From Moraxella lacunata (GTDB lineage: Bacteria > Pseudomonadota > Gammaproteobacteria > Pseudomonadales > Moraxellaceae): a stretch of DNA of 36,179 bases. Of this stretch, positions 9,415 to 18,195 are shown piece by piece. The notes beneath the pieces were generated by a model. It did not search any database and was not told the DNA's origin. It saw only the letters and a list, made by a program, of their open reading frames with translations. Both the position numbers and the translations under genes were made by a program. The stretch's first letter is position 1; every line of letters starts with the position of its first letter. Location: the NCBI RefSeq assembly GCF_002027545.1, contig NZ_MXAN01000005.1:1-36179 (forward strand), given 5' to 3'.

Positions 9415-9702
9415 TTATTTCACATCAATTTGACGGCGAAACTTTTGCCCTGCCTTAAAGGTAACGACACGGCGAGCCTTGACAGGGATAACTTCCCCTG
9501 TTTTGGGGTTGCGACCGGGGCGAGATTTTTTGTCTTTTAATTCAAAGTTGCCAAAGCCTGAGAGCTTGACTTCTTTACCGTCCGCCAAACTTTGGCTAAT
9601 CTCACTAAAAAAGGTATCCACCAATTTGCGAGCATCTTGGCGAGTCATACGCAGGCGAATGGTCAAATGGTCTACCATGTCTGCTTTGGTTAAGGTTGCC
9701 AT
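9415..9702 (-). CDS. ihfA: Integration host factor subunit alpha
   Basis: The 95-residue protein is one half of the IHF heterodimer, which bends DNA sharply at specific sites. It has the DNA-binding arm motif [22 protein letters not shown] with the intercalating proline, and the [12 protein letters not shown] strand. It follows pheT with a 96-nt gap, the same order as in E. coli (pheS-pheT-ihfA). The start [11 protein letters not shown] matches the family. Confidence 0.95.
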   Translation of the reverse strand: MATLTKADMVDHLTIRLRMTRQDARKLVDTFFSEISQSLADGKEVKLSGFGNFELKDKKSRPGRNPKTGEVIPVKARRVVTFKAGQKFRRQIDVK

Positions 9703-9798
9703 GTGTTATCCTTTTAAAATTAAATTAAAATCGGCATTGCTAATCAATGACTGTTTGGATTGTAGGGCGAACCACATTCGCCCCGATAAGTCAGTACA

Positions 9799-12198
9799 TC
9801 AGCTATCACGCAGTTGTGCTTGGTATTTGTCGGTCAATGCCACAATCACCCTATCCATAAGAGCCTTAATCTCATCATCAGAAAGGGTGCGAGTGGTATC
9901 TTGTAAGGTCATGGCAAACGCCAGTGATTTTTTGCCTTCGGGCAGTCTGTCGCCTTGATAGACATCAAACAAGGCAACATCTGTCAAATGCTCGCCTGCC
10001 ACTTCACGCACGACATCTGCCACGTCTTGCCATGCCAGCTCCTTATCCACGAAAAACGCCAAATCACGGCGAACGCTTGGGAATTTGCTTGGCAAGGCGA
10101 CATCAAGGGCGGTGCGGTGCAGATTGATGAGTTTGTCAAGTTCAAACTGAGCCACCCACACAGTCGGCAAATCTAAGGCGGTGCTGATACTGGGGTGCAA
10201 CTGCCCAAAATAGCCAATCCGCTCACCGCCTACCGACACATACGCACTTTGTCCTGAATGTAAAAACGCCAAATCCGCCCGCTCATAATGGGGCGTGGCG
10301 TGGCGTGGCAACAGGCTCTCCACGTCCGCTTTTAGGTCAAAAAAGTCCACCGCACGCACGCCATGAATGCTGTCGGTTGCTCGTCCTGTGGCGATGATAG
10401 CAAGGCTTGGGATTTGTGCCAAACTTGCCACGTCTTTGCCGACAAATGACAAACCCGTCTCAAAGAGTCGCACGTCCGCTTGCTGGCGGTTTAGGTTATG
10501 ACTCACAATAGGCAATAGGCTAGATAGTAGCGTACGTCTCATGACCGCAAGCTCTGATGAGATTGGGTTGGCAAGCGGTAAAATCTCGCCCAATTTGTCA
10601 TCGTCGAGCAGTTGTTCTAATTTGTCATCACAAAAGCTAAAACTCACCGCTTCAAAATAGCCCTGTTTGGCAAGGGTTAATTTAAGCACATGAGTCAAAT
10701 CTGCCGTATCGTCATAGCTCATGTCCACCGCAAACTGGGGTAGGCGTGGGGCGATGTTGTCATAGCCATACACACGGGCAATCTCTTCAATAATGTCTTC
10801 TGATATACTGATGTCAAAACGATGACTTGGGGGTTGGCAAATAAATGCCGTGCCGTCAAACGTGGTATGGATTTCTAGGCGGTTTAATAGGTCAGTGATG
10901 TCATCGGCAGACAACGCCACGCCAAGCAGTTTTTCTACCTTGTCAAATGGCACACGCACAGGCTCACGTTTTGGCAAATCTGCCACGCTCTCTGCCATGG
11001 TGATTTGTCCGACTTGACCGTTTGCAATGGTTGCTATCAAGGTCGTGGCACGGTCAAGGGCGATTTTTGGTAAGTCAAAATCCACCCCACGCTCAAATCT
11101 GGCACTGGCATCGGTGTGCAAACCAAAGCGTCTGGCACGCCCTGCGATGTTTAGCTGATTAAAATGAGCCGATTCTAACACGATGTTGGTTGTGCTGTCC
11201 GACACCGCCGAGCGAGACCCACCCATAATCCCTGCCAGTGCAAGCACGCCCACGTCATCAGCGATAACAAGCTCATCACCTGTTAGGGTAATGGTTTGCT
11301 CGTTTAACAGTTCCACCGTTTCGCCTTGATTGGCAAGGCGTACCGTAATCGCTCCCACGATTTTATCAGCGTCAAATGCGTGCAGGGGCTGACCGAGTTC
11401 TAATAGGATAAAGTTGGTTACGTCCACCAAAAAATTATGGGTACGCAGACCGCTTGCCATAAGATTGTCTTTGAGCCATTTGGGGGTTTTTACGGTGCGG
11501 TCAATGCTACCGATGTACTGGGCAAGATAGCGTGGACAAGCGGTCGCATCCGCCACCTTGACATTTACCGTCTTATCCAATGTGGGGGCGGTTTGACTTA
11601 TCTGTGGGCGGTTTAGGGGCAGGCGGTTTGCCACGCTCATCTCACGAGCCAAGCCAAGCACGCTTAGGCAGTCGCCACGGTTGGGCGTGATTGCCACATC
11701 AAAAATCTGTCCGTCAAGCCCCAAATAATCTCGTACATTGACACCAATCGGGGCATCATCGTCCAACTCCAAAAGCCCGTCTATCTCATCAATGAGACCA
11801 AGCTCGGACGCACCACAAAGCATACCTTGACTCTCCACGCCACGCAGTTTGCCTTTTTTGATTTTAAAGGGCTTGTCATCCTGACTTGTGCTTGGGGGCG
11901 GTAACTCTGCCCCGACTGTGGCAACCGCTACTTTTAGTCCTGCTCGTACATTACTTGCCCCGCAGACGATTTGTAGGGGGGTGTCGGTGCCAACATTGAC
12001 GGTCGTTACGCTTAATTTGTCGGCATCGGGATGTTTGTCGCAGGTGATGACCTGTCCCACAACCACGCCACCAAACATGGGGGCGATAGGCTCCATGCCG
12101 TCCAATTCTAAGCCAAGCATGGTAAGCTGTTCGCCCAATTCGGCAGATGAATTAGTGGGATTGACCCATTGTCTAAGCCAGTTTTCGCTGATTTTCAT
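9799..12198 (-). CDS. pheT: Phenylalanine--tRNA ligase beta subunit
   Basis: The 799-residue subunit pairs with PheS as an alpha2-beta2 enzyme charging tRNA-Phe in the cytoplasm. Domains in order: OB-fold tRNA-binding domain (about 40-150, VGQVITCDKHPDADKLSV), B3/4 editing domain (about 210-390, VDVTNFILLELGQPLHAFDA), B5 (ending about 475, DIIEEIARVYGYDNI), catalytic-like core, and the C-terminal FDX-ACB anticodon-binding domain (from KFPSVRRDLAFFVD). It starts 12 nt after the PIN toxin stop, with GAGAA as ribosome site, so its translation and transcription depend on the pheS-toxin-antitoxin mRNA unless a hidden promoter exists. Confidence 0.97.
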   Translation of the reverse strand: MKISENWLRQWVNPTNSSAELGEQLTMLGLELDGMEPIAPMFGGVVVGQVITCDKHPDADKLSVTTVNVGTDTPLQIVCGASNVRAGLKVAVATVGAELPPPSTSQDDKPFKIKKGKLRGVESQGMLCGASELGLIDEIDGLLELDDDAPIGVNVRDYLGLDGQIFDVAITPNRGDCLSVLGLAREMSVANRLPLNRPQISQTAPTLDKTVNVKVADATACPRYLAQYIGSIDRTVKTPKWLKDNLMASGLRTHNFLVDVTNFILLELGQPLHAFDADKIVGAITVRLANQGETVELLNEQTITLTGDELVIADDVGVLALAGIMGGSRSAVSDSTTNIVLESAHFNQLNIAGRARRFGLHTDASARFERGVDFDLPKIALDRATTLIATIANGQVGQITMAESVADLPKREPVRVPFDKVEKLLGVALSADDITDLLNRLEIHTTFDGTAFICQPPSHRFDISISEDIIEEIARVYGYDNIAPRLPQFAVDMSYDDTADLTHVLKLTLAKQGYFEAVSFSFCDDKLEQLLDDDKLGEILPLANPISSELAVMRRTLLSSLLPIVSHNLNRQQADVRLFETGLSFVGKDVASLAQIPSLAIIATGRATDSIHGVRAVDFFDLKADVESLLPRHATPHYERADLAFLHSGQSAYVSVGGERIGYFGQLHPSISTALDLPTVWVAQFELDKLINLHRTALDVALPSKFPSVRRDLAFFVDKELAWQDVADVVREVAGEHLTDVALFDVYQGDRLPEGKKSLAFAMTLQDTTRTLSDDEIKALMDRVIVALTDKYQAQLRDS

Positions 12199-12210
12199 AA
12201 GTTTCTCAAA

Positions 12211-12594
12211 TTATTTAAATAGTTTTAAATTAGGGTATTGGGGAATGATTGTGTCTTCTGTGATTAAGGTAAAATTTTCGCTCATGGCTTGGGCGATTAT
12301 CAATCTGTCAAAAGGGTCTTTATGATATAAAGGCAAGTCTTGCACCAGTAAGCAATGCCTTGACAATACTGGTAATTCCAAATACTGATTTTCAATCAAA
12401 TGCTGATAAAGCAATTTGACATCAACATCAAAACCTGCCTTACCCAACGCCTTTTTAATGGCAACTTCCCACAAATTGACTGTGCTAAAATACACTTTGA
12501 CATTTTTATTTAAAAGCAAAGCCTTTAATCTTTCATCTAGCTTTTGAGGTTCTTGGGCAAGCCAAATGACGATATGAGTGTCTAATAAATACAT
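12211..12594 (-). CDS. PIN-domain toxin (VapC-like)
   Basis: The 127-residue protein has the PIN ribonuclease acidic residues: D5 in LLDTHIVIW, E in STVNLWEVAIK, D in HKDPFDRLIIAQA and D in ITEDT. This pattern matches the PIN group found in type II toxin-antitoxin pairs, whose members cut RNA (often tRNA). Its ATG overlaps the antitoxin stop as TGATG, so translation is coupled. It ends 12 nt before pheT. It is more AT-rich than pheS and pheT around it. The toxin activity is inferred from the motifs; the RNA target is unknown. Confidence 0.88.
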   Translation of the reverse strand: MYLLDTHIVIWLAQEPQKLDERLKALLLNKNVKVYFSTVNLWEVAIKKALGKAGFDVDVKLLYQHLIENQYLELPVLSRHCLLVQDLPLYHKDPFDRLIIAQAMSENFTLITEDTIIPQYPNLKLFK

Positions 12595-12842
12595 CAGTCC
12601 ACACCAAACAGTTTTGCCACTTCATCATCGCCCCAATGAATGTCATCAGGAACAGCCCCTTGTCCTTGCATAAAGCCAAAACGCTTTTCGCCTTTTTTGT
12701 TTAGGTCGTAAGTTTGCGACTCATCAAATGCCAAATCATCAGGCAATAGCGTTACAATCAGGCGAGCATTTTGTACCTGTGGGGGTGTGTCTAGCCATTT
12801 TAATTGACCGTGTTCAATGACGGCTTGATAACTTTGCAACAT
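12594..12842 (-). CDS. Antitoxin partner of the PIN toxin
   Basis: The 82-residue protein begins with a short beta-rich segment (QAVIEHGQLKWLDTPPQ, ARLIVTLLP) like AbrB-type or Phd-like plant/bacterial VapB partners, and ends with KRFGFMQGQGAVPDDIHWGDDEV, resembling the toxin-neutralising tail FGxGxG-xxPDDFDDP of antitoxins paired with this PIN group. It starts 18 nt after the pheS stop and overlaps vapC by one base. Position and tail make the assignment; the DNA-binding domain type is not certain. Confidence 0.8.
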   Translation of the reverse strand: MLQSYQAVIEHGQLKWLDTPPQVQNARLIVTLLPDDLAFDESQTYDLNKKGEKRFGFMQGQGAVPDDIHWGDDEVAKLFGVD

Positions 12843-12860
12843 GATTGCACTCCTTGTTGA

Positions 12861-13919
12861 TTAAGCAAACTGCCCCAAAAATCTTACGTCATTTTGGAAA
12901 AAGACTCGCAAATCATCAATGCCATAATACAGCATGGCAAAACGCTCAATGCCTAGCCCAAAAGCAAAACCTGTATATTCATCAGGGTCAATGCCACAGT
13001 TACGCAAAACTTGGGGGTGTACCATGCCACAGCCTAACACTTCTAGCCATTTGCCACTGTCAGACAAAATATCCACTTCGGCGGACGGCTCGGTAAAGGG
13101 GAAAAAGCTCGGACGAAAACGCACGGTCATTTCTTTACCAAAAAACGCATTCAAAAATTCATGAATCACGCCCTTTAACTCGGCAAAATTAGACGATTTA
13201 GAAATCATCAAGCCTTCCATTTGATGAAACATGGGCGAGTGCGTCTGGTCGCTATCACAGCGATACACACGCCCAGGGCAGATGATACGCAGGGGCGGTT
13301 CGCTCTTTTCCATGGTGCGAATCTGTACCCCGCTGGTGTGCGTGCGTAGCAAGTAGTGAGCGTCAAAATAAAAGGTGTCGTGCATGGCACGGGCAGGGTG
13401 GTGGTCGGGGATATTTAGGGCTTCAAAGTTATAATAATCGCTCTCTACTTCTGGACCTGTCGCCACGCTAAATCCTGCCTGTACAAAGAATTTTTTCATG
13501 CGTTCGGTGGCAAGCGTAATGGGGTGCAGACCACCTGTGGGCTTGTGGCGAGCAGGGAGCGTGATGTCTATTTGCTCGGCAAGCAGTTTGGCGTTTAGTG
13601 CCTGTGCCGACAGCACCGCCCCACGCTCATCAAAGGCGGTGGCAATGCGAGTGCGAAGCTCGTGCAGGTGCGCCCCATAGGTTTTTTTGCCGTCTGCGTC
13701 CAGTCCGCCCATTTGTTTGGATAGGGCGGTAATGGGGGATTTTTTGCCTTGCAATGCCCCTTTTAGTTCTTGTAATTGAGCGGTGTCGCAAGCTGTGCCA
13801 ATCGCTTCGATGACCTGTTTGGCATAATCATCAAAATCATCACTGCTAATATCTGCTAGGGGTTTATCCAAATGCGATAGGGCAAGCACCACATCTAAGG
13901 GAGAATGAGTATCAGTCAT
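12861..13919 (-). CDS. pheS: Phenylalanine--tRNA ligase alpha subunit
   Basis: The protein is the catalytic subunit, 352 residues from the chosen ATG ([11 protein letters not shown]). An N-terminal coiled coil (about 1-110) precedes the class II core: [43 protein letters not shown] (motif 1 region), [24 protein letters not shown] (motif 2) and [14 protein letters not shown] (motif 3). An in-frame ATG at 13988 would add an AT-rich, hydrophobic stretch unlikely to be protein. The usual pheS-pheT adjacency is broken by a toxin-antitoxin pair. Confidence 0.95.
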   Translation of the reverse strand: MTDTHSPLDVVLALSHLDKPLADISSDDFDDYAKQVIEAIGTACDTAQLQELKGALQGKKSPITALSKQMGGLDADGKKTYGAHLHELRTRIATAFDERGAVLSAQALNAKLLAEQIDITLPARHKPTGGLHPITLATERMKKFFVQAGFSVATGPEVESDYYNFEALNIPDHHPARAMHDTFYFDAHYLLRTHTSGVQIRTMEKSEPPLRIICPGRVYRCDSDQTHSPMFHQMEGLMISKSSNFAELKGVIHEFLNAFFGKEMTVRFRPSFFPFTEPSAEVDILSDSGKWLEVLGCGMVHPQVLRNCGIDPDEYTGFAFGLGIERFAMLYYGIDDLRVFFQNDVRFLGQFA

Positions 13920-14218
13920 GTTCGTTATCATCATGAATTTAAAAGAACTATTGTAAAAAATAATTATAAAAATGTAAACAAAAACCACGCCATTTTGGCA
14001 AAAACTGACAAATTATGGGTGAATATGTCCGATTTTTGGTTTTTTTACGTATTATTTTAAAAAATATTTGCAATATGATGTAATTTTATGTATATTTACC
14101 TTGCAGTTATAAAACTGTTAATTTGTATCAAGATAAACGCTGTTGCCATCGTGTCGGGACTGCTTAATTAGGACTAATTAAGTGGACATGGTGGCACCAT
14201 CTCAGCTTAAGGAACATC
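13920..14218. other. Divergent pheS / porin control region
   Basis: About 300 AT-rich bases. On the porin side, an inverted repeat CTTAATTAG / CTAATTAAG (14163-14182) and the palindrome ATGGTGGCACCAT precede an AAGGA ribosome site at 14209-14213, suggesting a structured porin mRNA leader. On the pheS side a TATAAT is present but no convincing -35. No phenylalanine-rich leader peptide with its own stop codon was found. Confidence 0.4.
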
Positions 14219-15413
14219 ATGAAACATTTTTCCACTCAAAAACTAGCCATCGCTACTTCCATCGCACTTGGTGCCATGCTCGCCACAACTGCTCATGCCG
14301 ACCCTAAAATCTCAGGTCGTCTTTATCTGTTTGGCACATATGATAACGTAGACACCAAGACAACCAATACCGTGACTGGGGCTGTCACAAATGCGAAAAC
14401 TGACCGTACTAAAATGAACTCTGGCGGTTCTCGTTTGCGTTTGACAGGTGATGAAAAACTGACCGATGCTACGGATTTGGAATACTACCTAGAATATCGT
14501 GTTCATCTTGATGATGATGGGGCGGGTAGAAATTTTGAATCTCGTAATACCTACCTAGGGCTTAAAAATAAGCAGTATGGTACTGTGCGTGCAGGTCGTA
14601 TTTACACCCCTGATGACGACATTGACTATGTAGACCAAAGTTATGTCTACGCATCAGGTGTGGGCTTGCCATTTAGCTATTTGGGCGACCGTCATAATAA
14701 CGTCATTCAATACATCTCTCCTAAGTTCAATAGACTTCTTTCCAAACCCCGATTTTTGTGGATTTTTAAAAACCTCAACCCCAATACTTATAAGGGTTTA
14801 TTTTTAGTTTGGAAAGAGATTTAATGACGGTAAAACTCAGGTCAAGCTCCACTATGCCATGGATGAGGATGCAAGCAGTAGCACTACTGGTACAAATAAT
14901 CACGGTGGCGAAGTGACTGTTTTTAAAAATGGTGTGCCAACTGATGTAAGACGTGATTTGGTGGCAGGGCACATCCTACACGAAGATGAAAAATTTGATG
15001 CAGGTGTGGCATATACCCAAGCGGGCGATTTTAATTCATTGCGTGCGATGGTGTCTTTAAAACCTACCAAAGAGCTGACTGTGGGTGTCATGGCACAACA
15101 AACGGACTATAATAGTGGCAACAAAGAGTTGGGAGCCATCATCAGTGGTTATTATAAAGTCAATAACAAAACTGATGTCTATGGTCAGGTAGGGCATGCT
15201 GATAAATATGAAGGTTGGAAAGATGGTGAAAATACCGTTGCCAGTGTAGGCATTGTCAAATGGCTTAAAAATGATGGTGGGGCTAGACTGCGTGCTTTTG
15301 GTACACTGTCTTATAATGACCAAACCACTTTCCAATATAACACTGCCAACCAGCTTGAACGTGTTGAAAAAGAAGCGTTTGGCGTAGAGACAGGTCTGCG
15401 TTACGATTTCTGA
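14219..15413 (+). pseudogene. Gram-negative porin interrupted by a MITE
   Basis: The intact part encodes a signal peptide (residues 1-27, ending ATTAHA) and beta strands such as ISGRLYLFGTYDN, SRLRLTGDEKL, LEYYLEYRVHL and YLGLKNKQYGTVRAGRIYTP, typical of the general porin family (like Moraxella M35-type or Neisseria porins). At 14732 a 91-bp element with a 3-bp duplication is inserted, adding 94 nt, shifting the frame and giving a stop at 14822-14824 after 201 codons. The porin frame then resumes at 14826 with DGKTQVKLHYAMDED and ends RYDF, with the terminal Phe of outer-membrane barrels. Without the insert the protein would be 366 residues. Confidence 0.88.
14732..14822 (+). mobile_element. 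91-bp MITE inside the porin gene (family C)
   Basis: The ends are AGACTTCTTTCCAAAC and, on the other strand, AAATCTCTTTCCAAAC (13 of 16 match). AAT occurs on both sides (14729-14731 and 14823-14825), consistent with a 3-bp target duplication. The same terminal sequence occurs at window positions 1-16. No coding capacity. Confidence 0.78.
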
Positions 15414-15426
15414 TAATTAGACAGCA

Positions 15427-15457
15427 TAAAACCAGTCATGACAAATGGCTGGTTTTA
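15427..15457 (+). terminator. Terminator after the porin gene
   Basis: TAAAACCAGTCAT pairs with ATGGCTGGTTTTA (13 pairs, one G-U) and is followed by ATTTTT. Confidence 0.8.
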
Positions 15458-15571
15458 TTTTTGCCAAAATTACAACTGGCAATCTAAATTATTTGTTAAA
15501 TATTCCTATTTTCATTGATTTATCAAGAATTTTTGGTTAAAATATGCAACCATCATTTATCTTTCATGTTA

Positions 15572-15849
15572 GGGCGTGTTGAATATTGGTATTTGCAATG
15601 AAAAATGCCTGTTTAAAAAAGCAGGGGGAATCACACGTTTTTCAAGGAAAAAATGCAGGCTGACAGTCATTCTATCAGACAAGTTTTTATTATGAAAAAC
15701 AATCCGACCACTTAACCATATAAGTTTTTAAGATTTTAACTTAACTTTTTAAATTAAGTGGTCGGATAGCCATTTTTTATGCAAAAATTGATAAAAGTGT
15801 TAAACTTTCATCTTATTTTATGAAAATGTTATCAATGTTCAACACGCCC
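15572..15849 (+). mobile_element. MITE, family B, copy 2, carrying a nested element
   Basis: It starts GGGCGTGTTGAA and ends TTCAACACGCCC, a perfect 12-bp inverted repeat. The interior shares long stretches with the copy at 8830-9033 but is interrupted by a second palindromic element (15702-15767). Its right end is 23 bp upstream of the siderophore-binding lipoprotein start, so the importer promoter must lie in or across the MITE. Confidence 0.75.
15702..15767 (+). mobile_element. 66-bp palindromic element nested in the MITE
   Basis: ATCCGACCACTTAA at the left and TTAAGTGGTCGGAT at the right form a perfect 14-bp inverted repeat around an AT-rich centre. The family B copy at 8830 lacks this insert at the same place (AACAAGATTTAGCC there), so it is a later insertion. 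Confidence 0.65.
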
Positions 15850-15872
15850 TGTTGCCATATATAGGACGTATT

Positions 15873-16901
15873 ATGTTTACCAAAAAACTTTTAGCCCTTG
15901 CCGTTGTTGGTGTGTTTGGTCTAACCGCTTGCAACCAAGACAAACCTGCCACCACAGACACCGCTCCTGCCGAGCAGTCCCAATCAGCACAAACCAACCC
16001 TGCCGACACCACAGCAACCCCTGCCACAGGCGAGCTTACCATTAAGACCGCCACAGGCGAGCAAACTATCCCTGCCAATCCAAGTCCCATTGCTGTCTAT
16101 GACATGACCGCCCTACAAAACCTAAAAGCCTTGGGCGTGGCGGTGCAAGGTATGCCGTCAGCGGAGATGACTGCCGAGCGTATCGCTACCCTAAACCTAA
16201 AAGCGGACGGTACGCCAGACGGCACAAGCGTTGGTACGCTATTTGAGCCAAATTTAGAAGTATTGCACGGTCTAAAACCACAAGCCGTTTTTGTGGGTTC
16301 TCGCATGGCAGAAAAAGCTGAAGAGCTTGGCAAAATCGCCCCAACTTATAATTTGACCATTGACACCAACAACGTCTATGAGTCAAGCAAACAGCAGATT
16401 ACTGATTTTGGTAAGGTGTTTGGCAAAACTGCCGAAGCCGATAAACTCATCGCTGATATTGACAACGCCATTAGCGAGACCAAAAAAGCGGTAGAAGGCA
16501 AGGGTAATGGGCTTGCCATTTTAATCAATGGTAACAAAATGAGTGCCTATGGCAAAAACTCACGCTATGGCTATCTACACACCACATTCGGCATTCCTAT
16601 GGCGGACGCTGACGTGAACAAAAACGAAGAGCGTCATGGTCAGCCCATTAGCTTTGAATATATCCAAAAAATTGACCCTGATTGGCTGTTTGTTCTAGAC
16701 CGTGGTTCGGCGATTGGCGAAGAAGGTGTATCTGCCAAAGAAGTGCTCAACAACCCACTTATGCACAACACCAAAGCCTACAAAAACAATCAAATCGTCT
16801 ATGTTAGCCCAGATTCTTATCTTGCCTTTGGTGGTTATTATCAATGGCTAAAAGACACCAAGATTGTTACCGATGCGTTTAATGCAAAAACGGCTCAGTA
16901 A
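15873..16901 (+). CDS. Ferric-siderophore ABC transporter substrate-binding lipoprotein
   Basis: The 342-residue protein has a lipoprotein signal (lipobox GLTAC, Cys20) and a Thr/Ala/Pro-rich linker. The periplasmic binding fold resembles the FatB/CeuE/YclQ group: GELTIKTATGEQTIPANPSPIAVYD, LGVAVQGMPSA, LEVLHGLKPQAVFVG and IDPDWLFVLDRG. It should capture iron-loaded (probably catecholate or citrate-type) siderophore and hand it to the two permeases downstream. The ATG at 15873 is chosen over an in-frame ATG seven codons upstream because it gives the correct signal peptide. A hairpin separates it from the permease genes, which may lower their expression. I found no clear Fur box. Confidence 0.9.
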   Translation: MFTKKLLALAVVGVFGLTACNQDKPATTDTAPAEQSQSAQTNPADTTATPATGELTIKTATGEQTIPANPSPIAVYDMTALQNLKALGVAVQGMPSAEMTAERIATLNLKADGTPDGTSVGTLFEPNLEVLHGLKPQAVFVGSRMAEKAEELGKIAPTYNLTIDTNNVYESSKQQITDFGKVFGKTAEADKLIADIDNAISETKKAVEGKGNGLAILINGNKMSAYGKNSRYGYLHTTFGIPMADADVNKNEERHGQPISFEYIQKIDPDWLFVLDRGSAIGEEGVSAKEVLNNPLMHNTKAYKNNQIVYVSPDSYLAFGGYYQWLKDTKIVTDAFNAKTAQ

Positions 16902-16918
16902 TTGATGTTGGGTTTAAC

Positions 16919-16943
16919 AAGGGGCGGATTTTATTCGCCCTTT
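16919..16943 (+). terminator. Hairpin after the binding protein gene
   Basis: AAGGGGCG / CGCCCTTT with a 9-nt loop and a T4 run. It may act as a partial terminator, leaving the lipoprotein more abundant than the permeases. Confidence 0.6.
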
Positions 16944-16992
16944 TGCTGATTTTAAAAATAAATATTCTGATTGTACTTAATGGGATTGACGT

Positions 16993-17076
16993 TTGGGCGA
17001 ATAAATTGCCCCTACACGTCCAAATTTTAAAAATATGGCTCACCAAAGGACGTGGAAAGCACGCCCCTACAAAGGC
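16993..17076 (+). repeat. Degenerate dispersed repeat between importer genes
   Basis: Contains GGGCGAATAAATTGCCCCTACA and, further on, AGCACGCCCCTACA, both matching the ends of the family A repeats. The rest of the 283-bp gap between the lipoprotein and the first permease gene is AT-rich with no other recognisable site. Confidence 0.55.
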
Positions 17077-17184
17077 ATTATTTTAAAATTTTGATTTACC
17101 ACATCAATTTATCATATAAACCCATTTTAAATCATTAACCCCTTTGCCTACCATACGCCTTAGAAATCATCACTTAGGAACTCT

Positions 17185-18186
17185 ATGACCACAGCGACAC
17201 TCTCCACTCCGAAGTCCGCCCCAAAATCTCGGTGGTCGCCAACATTTGTCAATGTTGGTGCGTTTTTGCTTTTGTTTGTTTTGATTGTCATCAGCATTTC
17301 GGTGGGGGTGGCGGATTTTTCATGGGCAAAACTCTTTGACGACACCGACAACAGCTCACAGCTCTTTCTGGTGAGCCGTCTGCCCCGTACGCTCGCTTTG
17401 ATTTTGACAGGGGCGAGCATGGCGATAGCGGGCATGATGATGCAGGTCGTGCTAAAAAACCGCTTTGTTGAGCCGTCCATGGTGGGGGCAACGCAGTCGG
17501 CGGTGCTTGGGATTTTGCTGACTAGCCTATATATGCCAACCTTGCCCCTTTTGGGTAAGATGAGCATGGCAACGGTCATGGCGTTTGGTGGCATGATGAT
17601 TTTTATGCAGATTATCAAACGCTTACCGCCAACCGATTTTCTCATCATTCCGCTTGTGGGGATTGTGTTTGGGGGGATTATTGACTCGTTTACGCTGTTT
17701 TTGGCGTATCAGACCGAGACGGTACAAATGCTGTCGGTGTGGCGGTTTGGCGATTTTTCTAGTGTGCTGGCAGGGCGGTATGAGACCTTGTGGCTGGTGG
17801 GGATTTTGTCCGCCATTGCTTATATTATGGCAGACCGCTTGACCATTATTGGGCTTGGGGACGGTATCGCCAAAAACTTAGGGGTCAATAAAGACGCTGT
17901 CATGTGGCTAGCGATAGGCATGGTGGCGATGATAAGTGCGGTGGTGGTGGTAACGGTGGGGGCGATTAGCTTTGTGGGGCTTGTCGTGCCAAATATCGTG
18001 AGCCGTCTGGTGGGAGACCGCCTGCGAGTGTCGCTCCCTGCGGTGGCGTTGCTTGGTGCGTCTTGTATGCTACTATGCGACATTATCGGGCGTGTGATAC
18101 GCTATCCCTTTGAAATCCCTGTCTATGTCGTCTTTGGCGTGCTGGGGTCGGCACTGTTTTTGTGGCTTTTGTCAAAATCAAAATAG
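17185..18186 (+). CDS. Iron-siderophore ABC permease (FecCD family), first subunit
   Basis: The 333-residue inner-membrane protein has about nine hydrophobic segments and the FecCD signatures SRLPRTLALILTGASMAIAGMMMQVVLKNRFVEPSMVG near the N-terminus and VTVGAISFVGLVVPNIVSRLVGD near the C-terminus, the coupling loop that touches the ATPase. It corresponds to FatD/YclN. An ACTTAGGAACTCT ribosome site precedes the ATG. It is followed by the second permease after 9 nt. Confidence 0.93.
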   Translation: MTTATLSTPKSAPKSRWSPTFVNVGAFLLLFVLIVISISVGVADFSWAKLFDDTDNSSQLFLVSRLPRTLALILTGASMAIAGMMMQVVLKNRFVEPSMVGATQSAVLGILLTSLYMPTLPLLGKMSMATVMAFGGMMIFMQIIKRLPPTDFLIIPLVGIVFGGIIDSFTLFLAYQTETVQMLSVWRFGDFSSVLAGRYETLWLVGILSAIAYIMADRLTIIGLGDGIAKNLGVNKDAVMWLAIGMVAMISAVVVVTVGAISFVGLVVPNIVSRLVGDRLRVSLPAVALLGASCMLLCDIIGRVIRYPFEIPVYVVFGVLGSALFLWLLSKSK

Positions 18187-18195
18187 GGGCGTGTG

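Noticed and set aside
13920..13988. In-frame N-terminal extension of PheS, rich in Phe and Ile, as a leader peptide like pheM
   Set aside because: It has no own stop codon, reads into pheS in the same frame, and its Phe codons are explained by T-rich DNA. No attenuator hairpin follows.
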